A stretch of 56,966 bases of DNA, from positions 1 through 56,966 of the forward strand of contig NZ_APHR01000001.1 in assembly GCF_000349205.1 (NCBI RefSeq), in the 5' to 3' direction. How positions within the stretch are numbered: the stretch's first letter is position 1; the number at the start of each line of letters is the position of its first letter. Source of the stretch: Methylophaga lonarensis MPL (GTDB lineage Bacteria; Pseudomonadota; Gammaproteobacteria; Nitrosococcales; Methylophagaceae). The notes under the pieces were generated by a model. The model searched no databases. It had not been told where the DNA came from and worked only from the letters and a program-made list of their open reading frames with translations. Shown in pieces: positions 27,859 through 36,845 of the stretch. The position numbers were made by a program, and so were the translations under genes.

Positions 27859-28845
27859 TTGAATAAGCAAAAACTATCAATCCAGACACTAGTCATCATT
27901 GTTAACTACAAAACACCAGAGTTGACAAGCAAGGCTGTGTTGTCTGCATTGAGTGAAATTGAAACCACTGATGTCATTTGTGTTGTTGATAACTTCTCAA
28001 ATGATAACTCATGCGAAGTCATTGGAAGTTTTATTGATCGTAATCAGCTATCCGATAGGGTTTTTTTACTCAACCTGGAAAAAAATCTTGGTTATTCGTC
28101 AGGTAACAATGCTGGAATAGAGTATGCGATTCGAGAATTAAATCTGGCACCAAGTTATTACTATCTTCTAAACCCTGACACAATGGTTCACAAAGGTTCT
28201 ACCCTAGAGTTGGTGTCATTTTTACAGAAGACTCCGAGTGCAGCTATTGCCGGTAGTTGTATTGTGGACGAAACCGGTCAGCTCAGAAATTCGGCTTTCA
28301 GGTTTCCATCCTGGCTCAGTGAACTGGAATCCTCGCTTAGGTTTTCGCCTGTTTCTCGACTCTTGGCAAAGCATCGTGTCTCGTTTGACAACAGCAAAAT
28401 ATCAGCGCCTTGTCAGACTGACTGGGTCGCTGGTGCATCAATGATGATTCGTGCTGAGGCTTATCATCAACTGGGTGGATTGGATAACCATTATTTTCTT
28501 TATTTTGAAGAAACAGACTTCTGTAAACGTGCTTTACGAGCAAACTGGCAATGCTGGTATGTACCCACCAGTGTGGTGATGCATTACGAAGGCAAAAGTA
28601 CCGGTGTATCGAGCAAAGATAAAAGCAGGCGTCGTCGACCGGCATACTGGTTTGAGTCTCGTCAGCGATATTTCAGAAAGAATCATGGACTTTTTTATAC
28701 CTTGTTCGCTGATTCCATTTTTATTCTAGGCTTCTCTGTGTGGAGGTTACGCAGGTTAATACAGCGAAAACCTGATACAGATCCCGAGCTGTTTTTGTCG
28801 GACTTTATTAAAAACAGTAGTCTAATAAGCTGGTTGAGGAAATAG
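27859..28845 (+). CDS. Glycosyltransferase family 2 (rhamnosyltransferase WbbL-like)
   Basis: A 328-residue GT-A enzyme. The start is taken as TTG 27859 with AAGGA about nine bases upstream ([19 protein letters not shown]). Motifs: [46 protein letters not shown] for the metal site, [14 protein letters not shown], and [11 protein letters not shown] with the catalytic-type acidic residues. The family 2 subgroup that includes dTDP-rhamnosyltransferases shows this pattern. Its stop is three bases before the next start, so the genes are tightly packed. Confidence 0.85.
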   Translation: MNKQKLSIQTLVIIVNYKTPELTSKAVLSALSEIETTDVICVVDNFSNDNSCEVIGSFIDRNQLSDRVFLLNLEKNLGYSSGNNAGIEYAIRELNLAPSYYYLLNPDTMVHKGSTLELVSFLQKTPSAAIAGSCIVDETGQLRNSAFRFPSWLSELESSLRFSPVSRLLAKHRVSFDNSKISAPCQTDWVAGASMMIRAEAYHQLGGLDNHYFLYFEETDFCKRALRANWQCWYVPTSVVMHYEGKSTGVSSKDKSRRRRPAYWFESRQRYFRKNHGLFYTLFADSIFILGFSVWRLRRLIQRKPDTDPELFLSDFIKNSSLISWLRK

Positions 28846-28847
28846 AT

Positions 28848-29366
28848 TTGTTTTCAGAGCTCTGTCAGGATTTTGCCGCCAACAATAAGGATATTCATAT
28901 TGCGGGTAGAAGGGCGCTGTTTGTCTATCGGTTTGGACAGTGGCGGATGACTATCAGGCAAAGATTTTTCAGAGTGCCAATGAGTGTCTTGTACCGGATA
29001 ATGGAACGCCATGTCAGGTTCAAATACGGCATTGAGATCCCCTACTCTGCCCAAATAGGGAATGGACTTCGAATAGAACATCAGCATGGCATTGTCATTC
29101 ATGGCAATGCCCGGATAGGTAATCACTGTACGATCAGGCATGGGGTCACTATTGGCATGAAAAATGTCCAAGAGGCGTTACTTGCTCCGGTAATAGGTGA
29201 TCATGTGGACATCGGCGCTGGTGCAAAAATTATTGGCAACATCACAATTGGAGAACATGCGCTGATTGGTGCAAATGCGGTGGTTACACGTGATGTCCCT
29301 CCTTATGCGATCGTTGCAGGTATTCCTGCAAAAGTGATTGGTTTTACCCAAAAAGCTGGACAATGA
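28848..29366 (+). CDS. Serine acetyltransferase-like left-handed beta-helix acetyltransferase
   Basis: A 172-residue hexapeptide-repeat acetyltransferase. The start is TTG 28848 with GAGGA eight bases upstream. Hexapeptide turns are seen in [27 protein letters not shown] read in pieces, then [32 protein letters not shown], followed by the cap [17 protein letters not shown]. The catalytic His is in HQHGIVIH. CysE-type proteins inside EPS loci usually O-acetylate a sugar rather than serine; that is the likely role here. The stop overlaps the next ATG (ATGA). Confidence 0.82.
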   Translation: MFSELCQDFAANNKDIHIAGRRALFVYRFGQWRMTIRQRFFRVPMSVLYRIMERHVRFKYGIEIPYSAQIGNGLRIEHQHGIVIHGNARIGNHCTIRHGVTIGMKNVQEALLAPVIGDHVDIGAGAKIIGNITIGEHALIGANAVVTRDVPPYAIVAGIPAKVIGFTQKAGQ

Positions 29367-30358
29367 GCAACAACAGTAACAGCCCAACCATCGGCGCCGT
29401 AGTCATAGGCCGTAACGAAGGCCAAAGACTCATCCGCTGTCTTGAGCCTCTAAATCATCAAGTGCATGTTGTTTATGTGGATTCTGGGTCGACTGATGGA
29501 AGTGTCGTAGCTGCTAAAGCGCTCGGCGCAACGGTGGTTGAGCTGGATATGCAACAACCATTTACGGCAGCCCGAGCACGTAATGCTGGTGTTCAGAGAT
29601 TACTTGAGCTGCATCCTCAGACGCAGTTAATTCAGTTCGTTGATGGAGACTGTGAAATTGTCGATGGTTGGTTGCACAGAGCATCAGAATTTCTCACTGA
29701 ACACCCTGAGTATGCGATTGTGTGTGGAAGGCGGCGTGAGCGCTACCCGAGTGATAGTTTGTATAACCAGCTTTGTGATATCGAATGGGATACCCCCGTG
29801 GGTGACGCACTGGCTTGTGGTGGTGATGCACTGATTCGAGTGTCAGCATTGAAACAAGTGGCTGGTTATAGAGACAGCATGATTGCCGGAGAAGAACCGG
29901 AAATGTGCTATCGACTTCGACATGCTGGCTGGAAAATTTTTCGACTGGATGCCGAAATGACTCTACATGATGCGGCAATGACACGCTTCGACCAATGGTG
30001 GAAGCGAAATAAACGTGCCGGTCATGCCTATGCTGAAAGTCTTCAGTTGCATCACTTGGGCAAAGAAAAGTTTCGACTGAGAGAAGTCGCCAGCATTATT
30101 CTGTGGGCCATGATTTTGCCGCTATTTATAGTGCTGATGGTGCTGATGTTTTCAGCGTATGCCCTGCTGCTTTTGGTTATCTATCCGCTACAGGTGATTC
30201 GCTTAAGCATGAGTTACCGAGTAAAACTCACTGGCAAAAATGCATTTATCTATGCAAGCTCAAATGTTATCGGCAAGTTCGCCCAGTTGTCTGGGGTAAT
30301 GAGTTTTTACTATCGGCGTATCTTTAACAAAAGCAAAAAGATTATTGAGTATAAATAG
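29363..30358 (+). CDS. Membrane-anchored glycosyltransferase family 2
   Basis: A 331-residue GT-A enzyme. [38 protein letters not shown] and the [10 protein letters not shown] metal site lie in the first 100 residues. [17 protein letters not shown] and the [14 protein letters not shown] acceptor motif come later. A hydrophobic segment (about residues 245-285) near the C-terminus anchors it in the inner membrane. It overlaps the previous gene by ATGA. Its 3' end overlaps by 17 bases the convergent GT-C gene at 30342-31601. Confidence 0.85.
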   Translation: MSNNSNSPTIGAVVIGRNEGQRLIRCLEPLNHQVHVVYVDSGSTDGSVVAAKALGATVVELDMQQPFTAARARNAGVQRLLELHPQTQLIQFVDGDCEIVDGWLHRASEFLTEHPEYAIVCGRRRERYPSDSLYNQLCDIEWDTPVGDALACGGDALIRVSALKQVAGYRDSMIAGEEPEMCYRLRHAGWKIFRLDAEMTLHDAAMTRFDQWWKRNKRAGHAYAESLQLHHLGKEKFRLREVASIILWAMILPLFIVLMVLMFSAYALLLLVIYPLQVIRLSMSYRVKLTGKNAFIYASSNVIGKFAQLSGVMSFYYRRIFNKSKKIIEYK

Positions 30359-31601
30359 CGCCATTTTGCTTGTCTGATTGCCAGCGCTCGATCAGTCTGA
30401 ACAAGGCATAGCCCGCCAAAATACCGATAAAGGGGATGATCGGAAAATGATAGCGATCCCCAGACGCAATGATCGTGTGTAGCACGGTATTGTATCCAAT
30501 CAAGGCGATGATTGGCGTTTGTAGACTAACCGGAATCAAGCCGCGTTCTCTGATAAGCAGTACGAGCGCATAGATCGACAAAATAACCAGCAAAAGCCAG
30601 TAGCCAGAACTGATAATTTTAAGTGGCATTACCATTTTTTCAGCGTTGATAGCTTTGATGCCTTCCAGGTTCCATACCACGCCTATATTTTCTGAACGGT
30701 AGTAGTCAACAAAGCGCTTTGCCATGCGACGAACGAACAATGCGGGCTCTTCTTTGATGTGTGCGACAGCTTGTGATTTGTAATACTCGGCACGTTCTAC
30801 TTCTGAATCGAAATGAAGTCCCTCTTTGAGAGGCATATACTCGCCAGTGGAATCAGGGTTATTGCCCATCCAGAATACTGGGCCGCCATTGGTTGATATC
30901 AAAACAACCTCACCGAATAGGTCATAATTTCTCATTGCCCAGGGGCTTATCAGGATTGCCATGGTGAGGACGGTGACGATGCTCGCGAGGATGGTCTGTT
31001 TGAAATTGAAGGTATTTAAAAAGGTGATGCCAATCAGGATGAAAGGGATCAGCAACGCGATTGGACGCACGTAGGCTGCGGCAACAAAAAAAGCTGCACT
31101 TAACAGCCATTTAACGAGTTGGTTGGGGGTGTTTTTGTACCAGAAATACAAACCCAACAGCATGAATACGTTGAACAGCATTTCACTGGCCAGAACAGTG
31201 GTGAATTGAATTTGTGATGGCCAGAAAGCGTAAACAAGACCTACCAAATATGCGGTTCCAACATTGAACCACTGTCTTGCAAGACTCATCATGAGTACAA
31301 GCGTTGCAATCCCGACTACAAGATTGAGGCCGACGATGACGTTATAGTTTTCTCCGAAAACATAATATAAAGCTCCGTATATGGCGGGAGTTCCGACAGG
31401 CCAATAGGCAGTCAGGTGTCCCTCTGGATAGGCATAGCCGCTGCCAGAGCTAATACTTTGAGCAAATGCATGATACATTACAGAATCGGACACAGGGATA
31501 ACCGGAATCATCACTAGCCACAAGATTCGAACAAGCAGTGCAAGACCAATGATTATTAATAAATTTCTGGTATAAGCATCTGATGAAGTAAGAAATGACA
31601 T
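30342..31601 (-). CDS. GT-C family glycosyltransferase (GT39/ArnT-like membrane enzyme)
   Basis: A 419-residue polytopic membrane protein with about 10-12 hydrophobic helices. The first periplasmic loop carries two acidic residues in MIPVIPVSDSVMYHAFAQ, the position of the catalytic DxD/ExD in GT-C enzymes. It also has VGTPAIYGALYYVFG and LVYAFWPSQIQFT, as in ArnT/PMT-type proteins that use polyprenyl-phosphate sugars on the periplasmic side. It is the only gene on the minus strand inside the EPS cluster. It may transfer a sugar from a lipid-linked donor to the polymer or to another periplasmic acceptor. Confidence 0.8.
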   Translation of the reverse strand: MSFLTSSDAYTRNLLIIIGLALLVRILWLVMIPVIPVSDSVMYHAFAQSISSGSGYAYPEGHLTAYWPVGTPAIYGALYYVFGENYNVIVGLNLVVGIATLVLMMSLARQWFNVGTAYLVGLVYAFWPSQIQFTTVLASEMLFNVFMLLGLYFWYKNTPNQLVKWLLSAAFFVAAAYVRPIALLIPFILIGITFLNTFNFKQTILASIVTVLTMAILISPWAMRNYDLFGEVVLISTNGGPVFWMGNNPDSTGEYMPLKEGLHFDSEVERAEYYKSQAVAHIKEEPALFVRRMAKRFVDYYRSENIGVVWNLEGIKAINAEKMVMPLKIISSGYWLLLVILSIYALVLLIRERGLIPVSLQTPIIALIGYNTVLHTIIASGDRYHFPIIPFIGILAGYALFRLIERWQSDKQNGAIYTQ

Positions 31602-31683
31602 CCGGTCATCCTATGTGAGATAAATTTGAGGATCATTCTATACACAGCATGATCCATCCAGCAAACCAACGACTATAGATCAT

Positions 31684-33108
31684 ATGCAAACAAAAAAGGA
31701 TATGCGGCCACTGTATGTGGATCTGGATGGAACCCTGATTAAAACCGATATTCTGCTTGAATCGGCAATTCGTTTCATCCGTAAAAACCCACTCGCAGTA
31801 TTTTGGTTGGTCATTTGGCTTTTTCGAGGCAAAGTCGAACTCAAACGCCAGCTGGCTCAGCATGTTTCACTTGATGTCAGTTTGTTACCTTGTGATCCAA
31901 AAGTGATTGAGTTTCTCAGCGCTGAGCGAGAAGCGGGTCGAAAGATAATCCTCCTGACTGCTAGCTATTACACCGTGGCACAGCAGATTGCAGATCATTT
32001 GGGGCTTTTCGATCGGGTGATTGCGACACAAGATGCCAACATGAAGGGTGCGGCCAAAGTGGCTGTCTGTAGTGTCGATGGAAGTGAATTTGATTACATG
32101 GGGAATGACAGTCCTGACTTTGTGATATTCAAAGCAGCTACGAAATCATACCTGGTGAATCCGACACGCTCGGCTTTGAGATTATCCAAAACCAATCCTG
32201 TCACTGAGACATGGTCTGATGACAGGAACTGGCTGACGCTGTTGGCTAAAACAATAAGAATCCATCAATGGGCGAAAAATATCCTGCTGTTTGTGCCACT
32301 GCTGGTGGCGGCAAAATACAATGAGCTTGGCAGTATACTCAGTGCATTATTCGGGTTTGTGCTGTTCTCTTTTCTGGCCTCTGCCACCTATATTCTGAAT
32401 GATCTTTCTGATCTTGATTCAGACCGCAAACATTCGAGAAAGCGTCATCGGCCGATACCTTCGGGGAATATCTCGATCAGTGAAGCACTTCTTTTATGCT
32501 TGGCTTTATTTGTTGCAGTCTTGATTGGTATTTCTTTTGCCAATATTGCTTTTCAACTCTCAATTGCAGCGTACCTGGTACTGACGATTCTCTACACGGC
32601 CGTTTTTAAGAACTATGTTATTGCGGATGTTATTGCACTGGCCTCTTTGTTCACGATCAGAATTATTGCTGGCGCGATGATTATTGAAGTTGAACCTTCA
32701 TTCTGGTTGATGGCTTTCTCAATGTTTACATTTTTCAGTCTTGCATTGATAAAACGATGTGCGGAATTGAAGTTACTGATGAGTGAAAATCGTTCTCAGA
32801 CTTCAGGGCGTGATTATCGAACAGATGATTATTACCTCATGCAGACATTTGGGGTGACGTCTGCGTTTATTTCTCTGCTGATAATGGCTTTTTATGTTCA
32901 GGATGCTATTTTGATTCAGTCCTACAACACACCTATCATGCTCTGGGCAACCTTACCGGCATTTGCTTATTGGTTCTGTCGAATGTGGTTAAAAACACAA
33001 AGAGCTGAAATGCACGACGACCCTTTGGTCTTCTCGGTTAAGGATCGTGGTAGCGTTATTTGTATCAGCTTTATTGTGATGATTATCCTGGCGGCTAAAA
33101 TTCTATGA
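31684..33108 (+). CDS. HAD-phosphatase / UbiA prenyltransferase fusion
   Basis: A 474-residue fusion. Residues 1-190 form a HAD-type hydrolase domain with the nucleophile motif YVDLDGTLIKTD, the later Thr/Ser in LLTASYYTVA and the GNDSPDF acidic motif. Residues 195-474 form a UbiA-type polytopic membrane enzyme with NDLSDLDSDRKHSRKRHRPI in pieces (the NDxxDxxxD metal site) and about nine helices. UbiA relatives of the DprA/Rv3806c group move phosphoribosyl groups to polyprenyl phosphate, and the HAD part could remove the remaining phosphate. It is followed by a mini-transporter gene, and a GT-C gene is divergent upstream. Confidence 0.83.
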   Translation: MQTKKDMRPLYVDLDGTLIKTDILLESAIRFIRKNPLAVFWLVIWLFRGKVELKRQLAQHVSLDVSLLPCDPKVIEFLSAEREAGRKIILLTASYYTVAQQIADHLGLFDRVIATQDANMKGAAKVAVCSVDGSEFDYMGNDSPDFVIFKAATKSYLVNPTRSALRLSKTNPVTETWSDDRNWLTLLAKTIRIHQWAKNILLFVPLLVAAKYNELGSILSALFGFVLFSFLASATYILNDLSDLDSDRKHSRKRHRPIPSGNISISEALLLCLALFVAVLIGISFANIAFQLSIAAYLVLTILYTAVFKNYVIADVIALASLFTIRIIAGAMIIEVEPSFWLMAFSMFTFFSLALIKRCAELKLLMSENRSQTSGRDYRTDDYYLMQTFGVTSAFISLLIMAFYVQDAILIQSYNTPIMLWATLPAFAYWFCRMWLKTQRAEMHDDPLVFSVKDRGSVICISFIVMIILAAKIL

Positions 33109-33464
33109 GCCTGATTACTCTGCTGGCGATCCTTGTAAGTGTTTCCCTTTCAGTAGCTGCTCAGATCCTATTGAAGTATGGCGTAGGTCAATCTGAGTTT
33201 GCCACGCTGGCAATGGCAGAAAAATTTATCTACTCCCTGGTAAACCCATTTATCTTTCTCGGGTTGTTCTGCTACGGGCTCAGTATGGTGTTCTGGTTAT
33301 ATGTACTTTCTCAAGCTGAAGTGAGTCGTGCATACCCATTTGTAGGGCTCGGGTTCGTTGGCACAATGCTGGTCGCGCACTTTTTTTTGTCAGAGCCAAT
33401 CACAACACAAAAATTTATCGGTACCTTGTGTGTAGTGCTCGGTGTGATTTTGTTGGCGCGATAA
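33105..33464 (+). CDS. Small multidrug-resistance/EamA-type transporter (ArnE-like)
   Basis: A 119-residue protein with four membrane helices (about residues 4-24, 38-60, 64-88 and 98-118). The stretch SRAYPFVGLGFVGTML is characteristic of the EamA/SMR half-size transporters. Such proteins include ArnE/ArnF, which flip aminoarabinosyl-undecaprenyl phosphate. The ATG overlaps the stop of the HAD-UbiA gene (ATGA), implying linked function, possibly flipping the lipid-linked sugar made by that enzyme. Confidence 0.8.
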   Translation: MSLITLLAILVSVSLSVAAQILLKYGVGQSEFATLAMAEKFIYSLVNPFIFLGLFCYGLSMVFWLYVLSQAEVSRAYPFVGLGFVGTMLVAHFFLSEPITTQKFIGTLCVVLGVILLAR

Positions 33465-33476
33465 ACAACTAACTCT

Positions 33477-34437
33477 GTGGATACGCAAATGACGCATAGC
33501 TACTTATTGATTTCACCCTGCCGTAACGAGTCTGAATATATGCGGCAAACACTGGACTCTGTTGTTAACCAGACTGTGCCACCGGATTTGTGGGTGATAG
33601 TGGATGATGGTTCTACGGATGAGACGCCAGAGATTTTGCGAGATTATGCGGATCGCTATCCTTTCATTCAGGTGATTACCCGAGAGAACAGGGGACATCG
33701 CAGTGTTGGTCCTGGGGTGATTGAAGCTTTCTATCATGGCTATGATCAAGTCGATGTCAGCCAGTTTGAATTTGTTTGCAAGCTGGATTTGGATCTCGAT
33801 TTGCCTGAAAAATAATTTTGAGATATTGATCAGCCGGATGAATGAAAACCCACGCATCGGCACATGCAGTGGCAAGGCCTATTTTCGTGACGCAAACACA
33901 GGTGAACTTGTCAGCGAAAAATGTGGTGATGAGATGTCGGTTGGCATGACCAAATTTTATCGACGTAGCTGTTTTGAAGAAATCGGCGGCTTTGTACGTG
34001 AGGTCATGTGGGATGGCATTGATTGCCATCGCTGTCGACAGCTTGGTTGGTTGGCCTTGAGTTGGGATGAGCCTGAACTTCGTTTTATTCACCTGCGACC
34101 CATGGGATCAAGTCAGCAAGGGATCTTTACCGGCCGGATGCGTCATGGTTTTGGACAGTACTTCATGGGCACTGGCATCGTCTATATGACGGCATCTTCC
34201 GTGTATCGAATGTTGCATCCGCCAATATTTATCGGTGGTTTTGCCATGTGGTGGGGGTATGTCAAAAGCATGTTGCAGCGTAAGCCGAGATTTGATGACA
34301 AGGAGCTGGTGAAGTTTATCCGCCGTTATCAGTGGCAGTGCTTGCTCAAAGGCAAAGCAAAAGCTACTGAAGCACTTAATCAGCAGCAAGTCACTGTCTG
34401 GATGGATAAGCAAACAACCCCAAAAGCGCTGAGCTAA
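33477..34437 (+). CDS. Glycosyltransferase family 2, frameshifted in this sequence
   Basis: A GT-A enzyme of about 315-319 residues once one base is removed. The start may be GTG 33477 or ATG 33489. The first piece has YLLISPCRNESEYMRQT, VIVDDGSTDET, and KLDLDLDLPEK as the metal-site region. There the frame breaks: AAAAATAATTTT at 33808-33819 creates a TAA stop at 33813-33815, while deleting one A gives LPEKYFEILISRMNENP, the expected continuation. The second piece has GTCSGKAYFRD, REVMWDGIDCHRCRQLGW and RFIHLRPMGSSQQG. These C-terminal features match a distinct GT2 group common in exosortase EPS loci. The base insertion is probably a sequencing error. Confidence 0.83.
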
Positions 34438-34440
34438 ACA

Positions 34441-35565
34441 ATGGAAATGACGTCAGCATCAAACAATCAGTTACGGAAAATATCTCAAAAACTTTCGGGT
34501 AATCATCGCTTTATTCGAGTTCTTCGGCAAAAAGTTTTTGCGCCGCACAAAAAAACATTGATTTACTGCAATGCAAATTTTGCGAATCCGTATCAAGTGC
34601 TGATGTATGGATTCATTCAGGGTATGAATATTTCGCCAGTTTCACTGGAACGGATAAATGTTTATCAGAAAGCCCTGGTTGGGGATGTGTTGCATATCCA
34701 CTGGGATGAATTCTTCTTCCGCTGGAATGATTCGAATAAAGCTGCTGCTGCCAGAGACTGTGTGCTCAAATTCAAGTCTGGCGGTGGCAAGATTGTATGG
34801 ACGGTTCATAATGAAGCGCCTCATGAAATCGAGTCAGAACAACAAGCGAACGAGTTTGAAACGAACAGACGATTTATCTGTGAGCAGGCAGATTTAATTC
34901 ATGTGCACAGTGACTACGCAAAGCAGCACATCGCAGAAAAATATCCCGGTACTGCTGACAAGCTGGTTGTGATTCCGCATCCAAGCTATCTTGGTTGGTA
35001 TCACCATCAGCCATCACCACACTACAATAAAAAGAAAGCCTTTCTGCTGTTCGGAAACATGAGGCGATACAAAGGCTTTGAAACTATTGTTGATGCGTTT
35101 AATCGTGTGGCTCACCCTGAGAGAATTGCCTGCCTGGCGCTGGCAGGGAATGGTGCAAATGAAGTGTCAGCTGAGTTTTCTAATGGGATAGCGCTGGTGA
35201 GAAATGGTGGCTATGTCGATGACGATATGGTTCCAGATCTTTTTGTCAGCGCAGATTTTGCTGTTTTTGGTTTTTCCAGAATTTTGACATCGGGATCACT
35301 GATGTTGGCGATGACTTTCTCAACACCGCCGATTGCGCCTGCGCATGACTCGATCAAAGACAGTTTACCGGCAGAGTTGCATGATTTGCTCTATGTGCCC
35401 GGAGATATTGATGACTTTGCCAGCGTTATTGACTATGCATCAGCAATGTCCGAGAGTCAGTATGCTGAAAAATGCAGGGTGACCCGTGAATACGCTCTGA
35501 AGTTGGCCCCTGAGAACATATCTCGCATGTTTGAGCGGGCATTGATTGATCACAAGCTGGTGTAA
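34441..35565 (+). CDS. GT-B glycosyltransferase
   Basis: A 374-residue GT-B enzyme. The N-domain has DVLHIHWDEFFFRW and KIVWTVHNEAPHE; the linker contains DLIHVHSDYAKQHI and KLVVIPHPSYLGWY. The C-domain has FLLFGNMRRYKGFETIVDAF and VSADFAVFGFSRILTSGSLMLAM, the GSLMLAM loop replacing the usual EGxP motif. This resembles the GumK-like and beta-mannosyltransferase groups that use a sugar nucleotide at the membrane surface. It is preceded by the GT2 gene with a 3-base gap and followed by a family 4 enzyme 11 bases on. Confidence 0.78.
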   Translation: MEMTSASNNQLRKISQKLSGNHRFIRVLRQKVFAPHKKTLIYCNANFANPYQVLMYGFIQGMNISPVSLERINVYQKALVGDVLHIHWDEFFFRWNDSNKAAAARDCVLKFKSGGGKIVWTVHNEAPHEIESEQQANEFETNRRFICEQADLIHVHSDYAKQHIAEKYPGTADKLVVIPHPSYLGWYHHQPSPHYNKKKAFLLFGNMRRYKGFETIVDAFNRVAHPERIACLALAGNGANEVSAEFSNGIALVRNGGYVDDDMVPDLFVSADFAVFGFSRILTSGSLMLAMTFSTPPIAPAHDSIKDSLPAELHDLLYVPGDIDDFASVIDYASAMSESQYAEKCRVTREYALKLAPENISRMFERALIDHKLV

Positions 35566-35576
35566 AGCTATTAAAA

Positions 35577-36809
35577 ATGAAAATCGCCTATCTTGCACCT
35601 GAAATTCCCGCTTTGTCGGCGACGTTTGTTTATAACGAAATGCTTGCTTTGCAAAAGCTCGGTGATGAGGTGGAGAGCTTTTCAGTGCACAAGCCGGCAT
35701 GCATGGCAACGGAACCTGCGGTCAAGGATTTGGCGGCGAACACGGTTGTGCTTTATCAGGTGCCATTATGGGCGGCAGTGGTTTCGATGTTAAAAATGCT
35801 AGTGCAAGCTCCCGGCAATTTTTTGCAAGCATTACGTTGGCTGGCTGCTGATTTGCGATCAGTGGGAATGTTCAGTCGAAATGCAGCAGGGCTTATTTAT
35901 CGTTTTATCTATGGCGCTGAACTTGCGGCCAGGTTGAAGCAATCACATGTTGAGCATTTGCACATTCACTTTGCTCATGTCCCTACCGACATAGGCATGT
36001 ATGCCGCTGGAATGGCCGGGATTAATTTCAGTTTGACAGCGCATGCCAATGATATTTTTGAGCGTGGCTGGTTATTGAAACAAAAAGCCGAGCGCTCGGC
36101 TTTTTTTGCGACTATCTCCGAGTTTAACCGACAGTATCTACTTGGCTTGGGCCTGCCCGAAGACAAACTGAAAATCATCCGCTGTGGCGTGTCTCGCGAT
36201 TGGCGACAAGCTGCCCATGAAGGTATTGATAAACCGTTCAGCATCGGTGTTGTGGCCAGATTTGTTGAGAAAAAAGGCTTGGATATTCTGCTGCTGGCGG
36301 CTGCCCAGCTAAAAAAGCAAGGCCGGAAGTTTCGACTTCATATCGTCGGTAATGGTCCGCTGAAAGCATCACTTGAGCAACTGGCCAGAGATTTACAGCT
36401 GGATAATGAGCATCTGCAGTTTTGCGGTGCCTTGGCACATGACGAGGTGGCCCAGTTTTTGACGACGCTGGATGCTTTTGTCTTGCCCTGTCGCAAAGAT
36501 AGTAATGGCGATATGGACGGCATTCCGGTGGTGTTGATGGAAGCTATGCTGGCAGAAGTGTCTGTGGTATCAACCAATATTTCGGGTATCCCGGAACTGG
36601 TCATTGACGGGAAAACCGGACTGTTACCCGAGGCTGAGGATGTTGAAGGCATCGTTCATGCGATTGATTTGTTGATGACCGAACCCGGTCTGGTTGAGCA
36701 GATGAAACTCAATGCCGCTCGGCACGTTTGTGAAGAGTTTAGTTTGGAAACCAATGCCGAAAGGCTCAGAAAACTGTACCTTGGTTCAATTGACCGGACT
36801 TCGCCATAA
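35577..36809 (+). CDS. Glycosyltransferase family 4 (colanic-acid WcaL-like)
   Basis: A 410-residue GT-B enzyme. The N-terminal MKIAYLAPEIPALSATFVYNEMLALQK is typical of WcaL-type enzymes. The C-domain shows IGVVARFVEKKGLDILLLA, LHIVGNGPLKASL, the DAFVLPCRKDSNGDMDGIPVVLMEAM donor loop and SVVSTNISGIPELV. Long N-domain segments with LHIHFAHVPTDIGMYAA suit a lipid-linked acceptor. It lies directly before the WecG-STAS gene and probably adds one of the last sugars of the repeat unit. Confidence 0.85.
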   Translation: MKIAYLAPEIPALSATFVYNEMLALQKLGDEVESFSVHKPACMATEPAVKDLAANTVVLYQVPLWAAVVSMLKMLVQAPGNFLQALRWLAADLRSVGMFSRNAAGLIYRFIYGAELAARLKQSHVEHLHIHFAHVPTDIGMYAAGMAGINFSLTAHANDIFERGWLLKQKAERSAFFATISEFNRQYLLGLGLPEDKLKIIRCGVSRDWRQAAHEGIDKPFSIGVVARFVEKKGLDILLLAAAQLKKQGRKFRLHIVGNGPLKASLEQLARDLQLDNEHLQFCGALAHDEVAQFLTTLDAFVLPCRKDSNGDMDGIPVVLMEAMLAEVSVVSTNISGIPELVIDGKTGLLPEAEDVEGIVHAIDLLMTEPGLVEQMKLNAARHVCEEFSLETNAERLRKLYLGSIDRTSP

Positions 36810-36845
36810 CGAGAGTATTGTCTCAATGTTCTCCAAAAAATTCTC

